A DNA stretch of 35,673 bases, taken from assembly GCA_945915235.1 (NCBI GenBank), contig CAMEEX010000013.1:1-35673 (forward strand), read 5' to 3'. A program made the position numbers and the translations under genes. The notes under the pieces were generated by a model. It was not told where the DNA came from. It saw only the letters and a program-made list of their open reading frames with translations, and did no database searches. Of this stretch, positions 8,197 through 16,312 are shown piece by piece (the first letter of the stretch is position 1; each line of letters begins with the position of its first letter). Source of the stretch: an uncultured Clostridia bacterium. Its GTDB lineage: Bacteria > Bacillota > Clostridia > Lachnospirales > Lachnospiraceae.

Positions 8197-9534
8197 ATGT
8201 TTGAAGGAAAGAGTGAAAAGGAAGCGCGCGCGCAGATATTGGAGCTTGTGAGCGAGTACTGCGACCGTTTCCATAATCAGAATAAAGAATACAATGAGGG
8301 GGACAGGCTTCCGTATGCGGCGCGTGTGTACGACCATGATGAGATGGTAAATCTTGTCGACTCGTCGCTTGAGTTCTGGCTCACCTCGGGAAGGTATACG
8401 GCACAGTTTGAGAGCGAGTTTGCAAAGTATCTCGGGGTACGTTTTTGCAGCCTTGTAAATTCCGGTTCGTCGGCAAATCTTCTCGCTTTTATGGCACTCA
8501 CATCACCGCTTCTTGGTGAGAGGGCAATCGGGCGAGGCGATGAGGTAATCACGGTGGCGGCAGGCTTTCCGACGACGGTGACTCCGATTATACAGTATGG
8601 TGCGGTTCCTGTTTTTGTCGATGTGACCATACCGCAGTACAATATTGACGTTGCAAAGCTTGAGGAGGCCTACTCCGAGAAAACCAAGGCAGTTATGATT
8701 GCACATACGCTCGGAAATCCTTTTGATCTGGGCGCGGTCAAGGCATTTTGCGACAGACATGGCCTGTGGCTTGTGGAGGACAACTGCGATGCGCTCGGCT
8801 CGGAGTACACCATTGACGGGGAGACGAAGCTGACAGGAACGGTCGGGGATATCGGCACGAGCAGCTTCTATCCGCCGCATCACATGACGATGGGCGAGGG
8901 CGGTGCCGTGTACACGGACAACCCGCTGTTAAATAAGATTGTGCGTTCATTCCGCGATTGGGGAAGGGACTGCGTGTGCGCGTCCGGTCAGGATAATCTG
9001 TGCGGACACCGTTTTGACGGACAGTACGGTGAACTGCCTAAGGGTTATGATCACAAGTATGTGTACTCACATTTCGGTTACAACCTCAAGGCTACAGACA
9101 TGCAGGCTGCCATCGGCTGTGCACAGCTTAAAAAGTTTCCGTCCTTTGTCGAGAGAAGAAGGGAGAACTTCAAGATACTGTATGAGGGCTTGAAGGACTT
9201 GGCTGAATATTTTTATCTGCCGCAGGCGTGTGATAATTCCAATCCGAGCTGGTTCGGATTCTGCCTCACCTGTAAGCCGGGAACCGACAAAAATAAGGTT
9301 GTCGGATACATTGAAAGTCACGGAGTCCAGACGAGAATGTTATTTTCGGGCAACCTCATAAAGCAGCCATGCTTTGACCGGATGAGAGCTGCAGGCACGG
9401 GCTTCAGGGTGGCGGGAAGCCTTGAGAACACGGATTTGATTATGGAAAATACCTTCTGGATAGGGGTTTATCCGGGAATGACACAGCAGAAGCTGTCATA
9501 TATGATAAAGGTTATACACGAGGCAATAGAGTGA
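8197..9534 (+). CDS. rfbH: CDP-4-keto-6-deoxyglucose 3-dehydratase (E1/RfbH/SpnQ type)
   Basis: This is a PMP- and [2Fe-2S]-dependent enzyme that removes the C3 hydroxyl of a 4-keto-6-deoxy sugar nucleotide. Its fold is that of the DegT aminotransferases, but the PLP lysine is replaced by histidine: SSFYPPHHMTMGEGG has H228/H229. The iron-sulfur motif C-X-C-X7-C is intact at C259, C261 and C269, with a candidate fourth cysteine at C197. The start is taken at ATG 8197, which has AAAAGGAG just upstream, giving 445 residues. The longer open frame from 8047 runs through the palindromic element and is spurious. A dedicated E3 reductase (RfbI/AscD type) is not found in the window, so SpnQ-like use of general ferredoxin or flavodoxin is possible. 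Confidence 0.92.
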   Translation: MFEGKSEKEARAQILELVSEYCDRFHNQNKEYNEGDRLPYAARVYDHDEMVNLVDSSLEFWLTSGRYTAQFESEFAKYLGVRFCSLVNSGSSANLLAFMALTSPLLGERAIGRGDEVITVAAGFPTTVTPIIQYGAVPVFVDVTIPQYNIDVAKLEEAYSEKTKAVMIAHTLGNPFDLGAVKAFCDRHGLWLVEDNCDALGSEYTIDGETKLTGTVGDIGTSSFYPPHHMTMGEGGAVYTDNPLLNKIVRSFRDWGRDCVCASGQDNLCGHRFDGQYGELPKGYDHKYVYSHFGYNLKATDMQAAIGCAQLKKFPSFVERRRENFKILYEGLKDLAEYFYLPQACDNSNPSWFGFCLTCKPGTDKNKVVGYIESHGVQTRMLFSGNLIKQPCFDRMRAAGTGFRVAGSLENTDLIMENTFWIGVYPGMTQQKLSYMIKVIHEAIE

Positions 9535-9536
9535 AA

Positions 9537-9577
9537 AATACATCTAAGACAATACAAAACATTGTCTAAGATGTATT
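9537..9577 (+). repeat. Perfect 17-bp hairpin directly after rfbH
   Basis: Left arm 9537-9553 (aatacatctaagacaat), 7-base loop 9554-9560, perfectly complementary right arm 9561-9577. It begins 3 bases after the rfbH stop. No T-run follows, so it is not a standard intrinsic terminator. It may be a processing or stability hairpin, a regulator site, or a remnant of an inverted-repeat element. A 12-base piece of the left arm (aaatacatctaa) recurs at 12791-12802 after the epimerase stop. Confidence 0.8.
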
Positions 9578-9587
9578 ACGATTTCAC

Positions 9588-9611
9588 AATAGTTCAGCTA
9601 GCTGAACTATT
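9588..9611 (+). repeat. Perfect 24-bp palindrome upstream of the YerE-like gene
   Basis: The self-complementary half-site is aatagttcagct. It lies 10 bases after the preceding hairpin and 21 bases before the next start codon, just upstream of the GGAGG. Without a loop or T-run it resembles a dimeric DNA-binding site more than a terminator, although RNA could fold across it and affect access to the RBS. Its regulator is unknown. Confidence 0.75.
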
Positions 9612-9632
9612 AATAAGTGATGGAGGATTGGC

Positions 9633-11525
9633 ATGAGAATTAAGGTATCAGATTACATTGCACAGCTCGTCTCCGAGCTCGGAATTACGCGCGTGTTCAC
9701 TGTGACGGGGGGCGGTGCAATGCACCTTAATGACTCCTTCGGACACAGTGATAAATTGAGATGCATATACAATCACCATGAGCAGGCTTGCGCGATCGGG
9801 GCAGAGAGTTATGCCCGGATTGCAGGGAAGCCTGCTCTTTTGTGTGTCACGACGGGACCGGGAGGAACCAATGCGCTCACGGGAGTGCTCGGCGCATACT
9901 TAGATTCCATACCGATGCTCGTGATATCGGGTCAGGTGCGCTATGACACTACTGCGAGGAGCACCGGGCTTAATATAAGGGCGATGGGTGACCAGGAGTT
10001 TGACATCACGAGGGCTGTCGCATCGATGACGAAATACTGCGAGCTGGTGACGGAGGCGGACAAGATACGCTTTTATGTGAAAAAAGCGTTTCACATCGCG
10101 ACCACGGGCAGACCGGGACCGACGTGGCTCGATATTCCGCTGAACATTCAGGGAGCGTATATAGATACGGACGAGCTGACGGACTATGACGAGAGCTGTG
10201 AGGACTATATTCAGTATGAGAGCACGCTCGCGCCTAAGGTTTCAAGGGAGCTTGTCATGGATATAATCGACAGGATAAGAAAATCCGGGAGACCTGTACT
10301 GAACGTGGGAAACGGCGTGCGTATAGCAGGGGCGGCAAAGACTCTTGAGAGGGTGAAGGCTAAGCTTAACATTCCCGTTGTGACGGGCTGGAACAGCATA
10401 GATTTGTGTGCGGACGACGATGAGCTGTATGTAGGGCGCGCCGGGATAATGGGCGACAGAGCGGGAAATTTTGCGGTGCAGAACAGTGATTTGTTTCTGT
10501 CGGTCGGCAGCAGGTTGAGTATAAGGCAGGTTGGGTATAATTATAAGAGCTGGGCGAGGGCGGCTTACACGATAGTCGAGGACGCTGACAGCGAGGAGTT
10601 AAAGAAGCCTACGCTTCATGTAGATATGCCTGTGTGGGCTGATGCGCTCGATTTTCTGACCATGCTTGAGAGCTGTCTTGATGAGGTATGCGGCACTGAC
10701 GGAAAGCTGTTTCCTGACGGAAGCTGGCAGGAGATTTGCAGCGGCTGGAAGAAAAAATATCCCGTCGTGCAGGCTAAGCACTATGAGCGCTGCGTGGAGA
10801 ACGGCGCGGAGTATGCCAATGTGTACGCGTTTATCAGGGAGCTCAGCAGCAGGCTTGCGCCGGGGCAGATTACGGTTGTCGGAAACGGTTCGGCCTGTGT
10901 CGTCGGAAGCCATGCCTATGTAATCAAGGAGGGGCAGCGCTTCATAATCAATTCCGCCGTGGCGTCAATGGGGTATGACCTCCCGGCTGCTATAGGTGCT
11001 TGGGTGGCTGATACTGAAAGTAGTGGCAATTTGGGTGGCAGTTATGGTATAATAAAGAATAATGCCCACAGTGACATAATCTGTGTCACGGGGGACGGGA
11101 GCATACAGATGAATTTGCAGGAGCTCCAGACCATAATACATCACCATATGGGTATGAAGATATTTGTGATAAACAATGGAGGATACCATTCGATACGCCA
11201 GACGCAGAAGAATTTCTTCGGTGAGCCTTTGGTTGGCATCGGCGAGGACAGCGGCGACCTGAGCTTTCCGGACATGGGAAAGCTTGCGTGGGCTTATGGT
11301 TATCAGTATCGCTCGATTAACAGGAATACGGATTTTGCGGTGATAGACGAGGTGCTCGCGCTTGAAGGACCTGCAATCTGCGAGGTATTTGTCGGCAGGG
11401 AGCAGAAGTTCGAGCCCAAGTCGGCGACAAAGAGGCTTGAGGACGGAACGCTTGTGTCCGCGCCGCTCGAGGATCTTGCGCCGTTTCTTCCGAAGGAGGA
11501 GCTGGAGCGCAATATGCTTATTTGA
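9633..11525 (+). CDS. YerE-like ThDP-dependent branched-sugar synthase (acetolactate synthase family)
   Basis: YerE decarboxylates pyruvate and joins the two-carbon unit to C4 of a CDP-4-keto-3,6-dideoxy sugar, giving yersiniose-type branched sugars. The 630-residue product shows all three ThDP-enzyme domains. The N-terminal catalytic Glu is E50 in NHHEQACAIGAESYAR, followed by TGPGGTNALTGVLGAYLDS. A central domain follows, and then the ThDP/Mg site GDGS at 487-490 with NN near 515 (FVINNGGYHS). GGAGG precedes the ATG. The call as sugar-branching rather than acetolactate synthase rests on the position after rfbFGH and the lack of ilv genes nearby. About 20 residues rich in Gly, Ser and Asn (VADTESSGNLGG region) appear inserted just before the GDG motif. 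Confidence 0.8.
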   Translation: MRIKVSDYIAQLVSELGITRVFTVTGGGAMHLNDSFGHSDKLRCIYNHHEQACAIGAESYARIAGKPALLCVTTGPGGTNALTGVLGAYLDSIPMLVISGQVRYDTTARSTGLNIRAMGDQEFDITRAVASMTKYCELVTEADKIRFYVKKAFHIATTGRPGPTWLDIPLNIQGAYIDTDELTDYDESCEDYIQYESTLAPKVSRELVMDIIDRIRKSGRPVLNVGNGVRIAGAAKTLERVKAKLNIPVVTGWNSIDLCADDDELYVGRAGIMGDRAGNFAVQNSDLFLSVGSRLSIRQVGYNYKSWARAAYTIVEDADSEELKKPTLHVDMPVWADALDFLTMLESCLDEVCGTDGKLFPDGSWQEICSGWKKKYPVVQAKHYERCVENGAEYANVYAFIRELSSRLAPGQITVVGNGSACVVGSHAYVIKEGQRFIINSAVASMGYDLPAAIGAWVADTESSGNLGGSYGIIKNNAHSDIICVTGDGSIQMNLQELQTIIHHHMGMKIFVINNGGYHSIRQTQKNFFGEPLVGIGEDSGDLSFPDMGKLAWAYGYQYRSINRNTDFAVIDEVLALEGPAICEVFVGREQKFEPKSATKRLEDGTLVSAPLEDLAPFLPKEELERNMLI

Positions 11526-11538
11526 GTGAATAATTGAC

Positions 11539-11677
11539 GTTGTGTGATTTTAACAATTCGCCGCAGGCACGCTCTCGCTGCTCATCGCTGGTAGCGGTAC
11601 ATAAGGCGACAAAATACGCCGCCTAAGTACCGACCGCTCTGAAGCACCTGCTTGCGAATTTGTTAAAATTACACAAC
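11539..11677 (+). repeat. Family A structured element, copy 1
   Basis: This 139-base unit has outer arms gttgtgt.attttaacaa and its complement (11539-11556 with 11659-11677). The arms enclose stem gcagg/cctgc (11563-11567 with 11647-11651), stem cggtac/gtaccg (11595-11600 with 11627-11632) and an apical hairpin with loop aaaatac. The second copy at 35293-35433 keeps the same pairing pattern with different stem bases. It fills most of the 211-base gap between the YerE-like gene and the epimerase. No gene fits in the gap. Confidence 0.75.
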
Positions 11678-11736
11678 TGTGCAGTTTACAAATCGGGTTT
11701 TGCCACTGTTGAACAATTAATAAAAAAGGAGTCGAC

Positions 11737-12786
11737 ATGACATATGCATATATAACGGGTGCCACGGGAGCCATCGGAATGGCGCTTGTGGGGGAACTCC
11801 TTAAAAATAAAATAGCGACAACAGTTTTTCTTAGGGAGGGCTCGGCACGAAACGGACGCATGGTGGACTCCTTTGGAGACAGCCTTGATAGCGGGCTGTT
11901 ACAGCTTGAATACGTCAGCCTTGAACAGCTTGCGGGTTACATGAGCTCCGGTAACCGCGATGAGGGATACTCCTGTGTGCACAATCTATGTGAATGTGAT
12001 GAAAATGTGGGAGGTAACGCTGTTGCGGAGACAGAAAAAGCCGTCTTTTATCACCTCGGCTGGGCGGGAACCTTCGGGGCGGAGAGGAACGACAGGGCAT
12101 TGCAGCAGCTCAATGTCGGGTACACGCTCGATGCAGTGAGACTGGCAAAGCGCCTTGGGTGTACGCATTTTATCGGCGTGGGCTCGCAGGCGGAGTACGG
12201 GAGAGTTGAGGGCGAGCTGACACCGCAGACGGCTGCGGTGCCTGAGAATGAGTATGGCAGGTGCAAGCTTGCTGCAGGTATTGAGAGTGCGAAGCTGTGT
12301 GCCGAACTTGGAATGAGACACTCATGGGTGCGTGTGCTCAGTGTGTACGGACCTTTTGACGGGCAAAACACGATGATAATGTCAGTTATAAGAGGACTTC
12401 TATCCGGGCAGAGAGTTCCGCTCACCAAGGGCGGTCAGATATGGAATTATCTCTATTCCGGGGATGCCGCGAGAGCGCTTTATCTGCTGGGAGAGTCGGA
12501 TATCAGAAAGAAAGACGGAAAGGATACCGGTGCGCGCGGGGACAGTGGGGTGTACTGCCTTGCAGGGAGCAGAGCATGTGAGCTTCGGGACTATATTTTG
12601 AAGCTGTGCCGCACGGTCGGGGCAGATGAAAAGCTGCTCGGATTCGGGGACATTCCCTATGGGGAGAGGCAGGTCATGTATCTGACTGCGGATATCGGAA
12701 GCCTCACAAGGGACACTGGATTTGTGCCGGAAACGACCTTCGAGGAGGGAATTAAGCGAACCGTGGAATGGGTACGCGCACATTAG
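11737..12786 (+). CDS. NAD(P)-dependent sugar-nucleotide epimerase/reductase (extended SDR)
   Basis: The 349-residue SDR starts with the NAD(P)-binding YAYITGATGAIGMALV (glycine-rich loop about residues 7-13). It carries the YxxxK pair in ENEYGRCKLAAG and the substrate-site block VRVLSVYGPFDGQNTMI. The start has AAAAAAGGAG just upstream. In a pathway with a YerE-like enzyme it could reduce the acetyl branch (the YerF role) or reduce or epimerise the ring; the sequence alone does not decide. It is separated from the YerE-like gene by a Family A element and is followed after 43 bases by the GT2. Confidence 0.75.
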   Translation: MTYAYITGATGAIGMALVGELLKNKIATTVFLREGSARNGRMVDSFGDSLDSGLLQLEYVSLEQLAGYMSSGNRDEGYSCVHNLCECDENVGGNAVAETEKAVFYHLGWAGTFGAERNDRALQQLNVGYTLDAVRLAKRLGCTHFIGVGSQAEYGRVEGELTPQTAAVPENEYGRCKLAAGIESAKLCAELGMRHSWVRVLSVYGPFDGQNTMIMSVIRGLLSGQRVPLTKGGQIWNYLYSGDAARALYLLGESDIRKKDGKDTGARGDSGVYCLAGSRACELRDYILKLCRTVGADEKLLGFGDIPYGERQVMYLTADIGSLTRDTGFVPETTFEEGIKRTVEWVRAH

Positions 12787-12829
12787 TGTGAAATACATCT
12801 AAATCGGCAGAAGAGAGGTACAGGTTATT

Positions 12830-13915
12830 TTGGAAGACGGTAATAATATCGGTAGAAGAAAGAAAATAAGCATCATGGTTCCATGCTACAACGAGGAGGA
12901 GAATGTCATTCCGATGAGCGAGGCGCTTGTCGAGGTGATGACCAAGGAACTCCCGCAGTATGACTATGAGATTTTATTTATAGATAACTGCTCACAGGAC
13001 AGGACGAGGGAATATATAGAGAAGATATGCGAGGAAAATAAGAACATCAAGGCCATTTTCAATGTGACGAATTTCGGTCAGTTCAACTCGCCGTTTTACG
13101 GGCTTTGCCAGACGACGGGTGACTGCACTATATCCGTCTGCTGTGATTTTCAGGACCCGGTCGAGATGATACCGAAGTTTGTCGCAGAGTGGGAGAAGGG
13201 TTATAAGATTGTCAGCGGAATAAAGAGCCAGAGCAAGGAAAACAAGTTTATATACATGCTCAGGACGATATACTACAAGATGATAAGAAAGATGTCAGAT
13301 GTCGAGATGATTGAGCATTTCACGGGCTTTGGTCTGTATGACAAGACCTTTATACATCTGCTTAGACAGCTCGACGACCCGATGCCGTTTATCAGGGGAA
13401 TCGTGGCTGAGTACGGCTTTAAGAGAAAGGACATCGAGTACACGCAGCCGAAGAGACGCGCGGGAAAGACGAAGAATAATTTTTACACGCTGTATGACGC
13501 GGCGATGCTCAGTATCACATCATATACTAAGGTTGGACTCAGGCTTGCCACCTTCTTCGGATTTATCGTGGCGGCATTGTCGTTTCTGGTGGCTGCGGTA
13601 TATCTTGTGTACAAGCTGACACATTGGCATACTTTCTCGGCGGGCATGGCACCTATCGTCATAGGTATATTCTTCATCGGCTCGATACAGCTATTCTTTA
13701 TCGGGTTTATCGGTGAGTATATATTGAACATCAACCAGCGAGTCATTCACAGACCGCTCGTCGTAGTGGAAAAGACGATCAATTTTGACGGACAGCCTGT
13801 TCCTATGGCGGGAACGACGCAGGACTCCATAGTAAACGAGCTCGCCTATAAGAATAATTCCGGCTGCGGAAGCAAAAAAGATATTCAGGAGAATAGTCGA
13901 GATGGAGAGCAATAA
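12830..13915 (+). CDS. GtrB/DPM1-like membrane-anchored family 2 glycosyltransferase
   Basis: Such enzymes move a sugar from a nucleotide to undecaprenyl phosphate on the cytoplasmic face, to feed a membrane GT-C enzyme. The 361-residue product has a GT-A domain (ISIMVPCYNEEENV, FIDNCSQDRT, CCDFQDPVE with D106/D109). Two C-terminal membrane hairpins follow (VGLRLATFFGFIVAALSFLV and APIVIGIFFIGSIQLFFIGF), and the last ends in IGEYILNINQRV, typical of GtrB/CsbB. The start is TTG at 12830, about 11 bases after AGAGAGG. The only later ATG in the region would remove the first strand, so the TTG is preferred. The sugar it uses cannot be read from the sequence. Confidence 0.85.
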   Translation: MEDGNNIGRRKKISIMVPCYNEEENVIPMSEALVEVMTKELPQYDYEILFIDNCSQDRTREYIEKICEENKNIKAIFNVTNFGQFNSPFYGLCQTTGDCTISVCCDFQDPVEMIPKFVAEWEKGYKIVSGIKSQSKENKFIYMLRTIYYKMIRKMSDVEMIEHFTGFGLYDKTFIHLLRQLDDPMPFIRGIVAEYGFKRKDIEYTQPKRRAGKTKNNFYTLYDAAMLSITSYTKVGLRLATFFGFIVAALSFLVAAVYLVYKLTHWHTFSAGMAPIVIGIFFIGSIQLFFIGFIGEYILNINQRVIHRPLVVVEKTINFDGQPVPMAGTTQDSIVNELAYKNNSGCGSKKDIQENSRDGEQ

Positions 13916-14843
13916 GAAAAAAGACATTATTCCGGTGGTGATATTCCATGTTGGCTGCCCGGAGCATCTTCCGTACAGCGTACATTCCGCAGAGAGATGG
14001 AATGAGCGGGTAATTCTGCTCGGCGACGAGGCCAACAAAAATGTTGCCGGAGAGTGGTTTGACCATACAAGGCTTGACCTTGGAAGATACAATGAGTTTT
14101 TGAAGGTGTTTGAGAATTACTCCACCTACACGGATTTTTTTGCACAGATATGCTTTAAGAGATATTTTCTTTACTATGAGCTTATGAAGGAGCTCGGCTT
14201 TGACAGGGTTCTTGTGGCGGAGAGTGACCTGTACAACTGCGTTGATTACAGCAGCCTGCCGTCGCTTAAAGATGCGTATGCGATGGTGTCGACAGTTGAC
14301 GGGCAGGAGAAGGACTACGGCTGGAGCTCGTGCTGTCACTGCTCATACTGGACGAGGGAGGCGCTCGACGATTTTCTGAATTTCTGTCAGGAGACATTCA
14401 GGAATAACAAGGAGCTTTTGCTGAAAAAGTGGAATTACCAGAAGGAGCACAACCTAGCCGGCGGCGTGTGCGACATGACACTGGTTTATCTGTGGTCGAA
14501 GGACAATGACAGGGTGCTCAACTCGGCGAAGGTGTTTGACGGGGGCACGATAGACCAGAACCTCTGCGACAGGGTGAATTTTAGAGAGAACGAATACAGA
14601 TACAATTCGTTTGCAGGCGTGAAAAAATATGTCATAAAGAAGGATACACAGGGCAGAAAGCAGCCTTACCTTGTAAGGAATGACGGCACATTGGTAAAGG
14701 TATTTGCGATACACTGCTCGGGGCGCGCCAAGAGCGCGATAAAGGCGTTTGACGTAAGCTATGCGGCAGTGTGCATGTCACAGCTTACGGCGCTGTCGAA
14801 GATGAGGCTCGGCAGAATAAAGAACAGGATGCTCGGCAGGTAG
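13902..14843 (+). CDS. Probable cytosolic glycosyltransferase of unknown family
   Basis: The 313-residue soluble protein overlaps the end of the GT2 gene by 14 bases and has AGGAG ahead of its ATG. No textbook domain is recognised with confidence. The layout suggests a GT-A-like fold: an N-terminal strand (IIPVVIFHVGCPEHLPYSV), a middle DXD-like block (FDRVLVAESDLYNCVDYSSL, where ESD could hold the metal), and a late AVCMSQLTALSK region. Its place between the GT2 and the deoxysugar genes supports a role in glycan assembly. It could instead be another carbohydrate-modifying enzyme. Confidence 0.5.
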   Translation: MESNKKKDIIPVVIFHVGCPEHLPYSVHSAERWNERVILLGDEANKNVAGEWFDHTRLDLGRYNEFLKVFENYSTYTDFFAQICFKRYFLYYELMKELGFDRVLVAESDLYNCVDYSSLPSLKDAYAMVSTVDGQEKDYGWSSCCHCSYWTREALDDFLNFCQETFRNNKELLLKKWNYQKEHNLAGGVCDMTLVYLWSKDNDRVLNSAKVFDGGTIDQNLCDRVNFRENEYRYNSFAGVKKYVIKKDTQGRKQPYLVRNDGTLVKVFAIHCSGRAKSAIKAFDVSYAAVCMSQLTALSKMRLGRIKNRMLGR

Positions 14844-14858
14844 GGAGGATTATTTTAG

Positions 14859-16247
14859 ATGAAGGAGATTATCGGTAAAATAATTAAATCATGGGCTGCG
14901 GCGGAAGGCAACGTCAACTCCACGGCACAGATACTCGACTGGGTGGCTGCGCTCAACAGGGACGCGAAAGTGTCTATCAAGGAGTGTGAGTCGGGCGACA
15001 ACAGCTTCTGGTTCTACGATGACTATGTCGGGGAAATCCATAACAGGAAGCGTTCCTTCTTCTCAATAACGGGAATACAGCGCTATGAGAACAACAGGCT
15101 TGTGGCGGAGCAGCCGATAATCGTGCAGCCCGAGATAGGGTATCTCGGAATAATCTGCAAGGAGATTGACGGTGTGATTAATTTCCTCATGCAGGCGAAG
15201 ATTGAACCGGGAAATGTCAATGTCATTCAGATTTCGCCGACAATCCAGGCGACCAAGAGCAATTACACCAGACGGCACGGCGGTGTTTTACCGAATTATT
15301 TTAATTATTTCTACAATTCAAAAAATTATACGGTCATATACGACCAGATACAGTCCGAGCAGGCGGGGCGCTTCTATAAGAAGAGAAACCGCAACATCAT
15401 AATGCTTCTCGACGAGGACATTGAGGTACTTCCTAATTATAAGTGGATGACGCTTGGGCAGATTAAGCAGCTTATGAAGATTGACAATCTTGTGAATATG
15501 GACACCAGAACGGTGCTCTCGGGTATCCCGCTTACGAACTGCGGCTTCTTGGAGAGCGAGCTTGCCGCGCTGTCGGGGTACTTTACGGACATGGCATTCT
15601 TCCACTCGATTTTTACGGGGGGAATCACGGCGAACCTATCGGAGATTTACCAGTTTTTGAACAACTATAAGATGTTCGAGGAGAAAAAGACGGTTCTCGT
15701 GCCGTTAAACCAGCTCCGTGACTGGAGTGTGGACGATGCGGGTGTCACCTGCAACCATGAAGCCGATTATATGGTGAGATACTACGATATAGATATAACT
15801 GGCAGGGAGGTAAAGCAGTGGAGCCAGCCGCTCTTTAAGGCGATTGGCAAGGCGACCTTCGGGCTCATAACGAGGACTGTGGACGGCAAGAAGGAGTTTC
15901 TGGTTGCGGGCAGACCTGAGATAGGTTCATTTGACTATATCGAGTTAGGACCGTCGGTTCAGTGGGAGCCGACAAAGGGGGCTGACAGCGATAATACTGT
16001 CGATGCACTGTTCAGGCAGAAAATCGCGCAGGACAAGGCACAGTATCATGTGATACTTTCCGAGGAGGGCGGACGCTTCTACCATGAACAGAATTATAAC
16101 TATATTGTTGAAATAGAAAATGATGAGCTCGGAGAACTTCCGGAGGGGTACTTCTGGATAGATTACGGCACGCTCAATTATATGATACAGATTAACAACT
16201 GCCTGAATATCCAGTTGAGAAATCTTTTGTCACTGCTGGAAATTTAG
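14859..16247 (+). CDS. NDP-hexose 2,3-dehydratase (EvaA/SpnO/TylX3 family)
   Basis: Family members remove the C2 hydroxyl of NDP-4-keto-6-deoxyglucose, starting 2-deoxysugar synthesis. The 462-residue length is normal. A tandem duplication is visible. IIVQPEIGYLGIICKEIDG and QISPTIQATKSNY in the first half match LVAGRPEIGSFDYIELGPSV and QWEP in the second. AGRFYKKRNRNIIMLLD matches GGRFYHEQNYNYIVEIE, and NLVNMDTRTVLS matches NCLNIQLRNLLS. This is the double Nudix-like build of the family. The neighbours suggest a CDP-linked substrate, whereas characterised relatives use dTDP sugars. An AGGGAGG-type RBS lies ahead of the ATG. Confidence 0.88.
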   Translation: MKEIIGKIIKSWAAAEGNVNSTAQILDWVAALNRDAKVSIKECESGDNSFWFYDDYVGEIHNRKRSFFSITGIQRYENNRLVAEQPIIVQPEIGYLGIICKEIDGVINFLMQAKIEPGNVNVIQISPTIQATKSNYTRRHGGVLPNYFNYFYNSKNYTVIYDQIQSEQAGRFYKKRNRNIIMLLDEDIEVLPNYKWMTLGQIKQLMKIDNLVNMDTRTVLSGIPLTNCGFLESELAALSGYFTDMAFFHSIFTGGITANLSEIYQFLNNYKMFEEKKTVLVPLNQLRDWSVDDAGVTCNHEADYMVRYYDIDITGREVKQWSQPLFKAIGKATFGLITRTVDGKKEFLVAGRPEIGSFDYIELGPSVQWEPTKGADSDNTVDALFRQKIAQDKAQYHVILSEEGGRFYHEQNYNYIVEIENDELGELPEGYFWIDYGTLNYMIQINNCLNIQLRNLLSLLEI

Positions 16248-16312
16248 GAACATTGGCGGGATGAAGAGACTGAGAAATGGCGGTCAGGTTGTGTGAAAGG
16301 ACAGGGGAAGGT

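Noticed and set aside
9537-9577. Intrinsic terminator after rfbH
   Set aside because: The stem is perfect but no T-run follows it on either strand.
9633-11525. Acetolactate synthase large subunit (ilvB)
   Set aside because: It is in the same superfamily, but the gene sits in an rfb sugar locus with no small subunit or other branched-chain amino acid genes.
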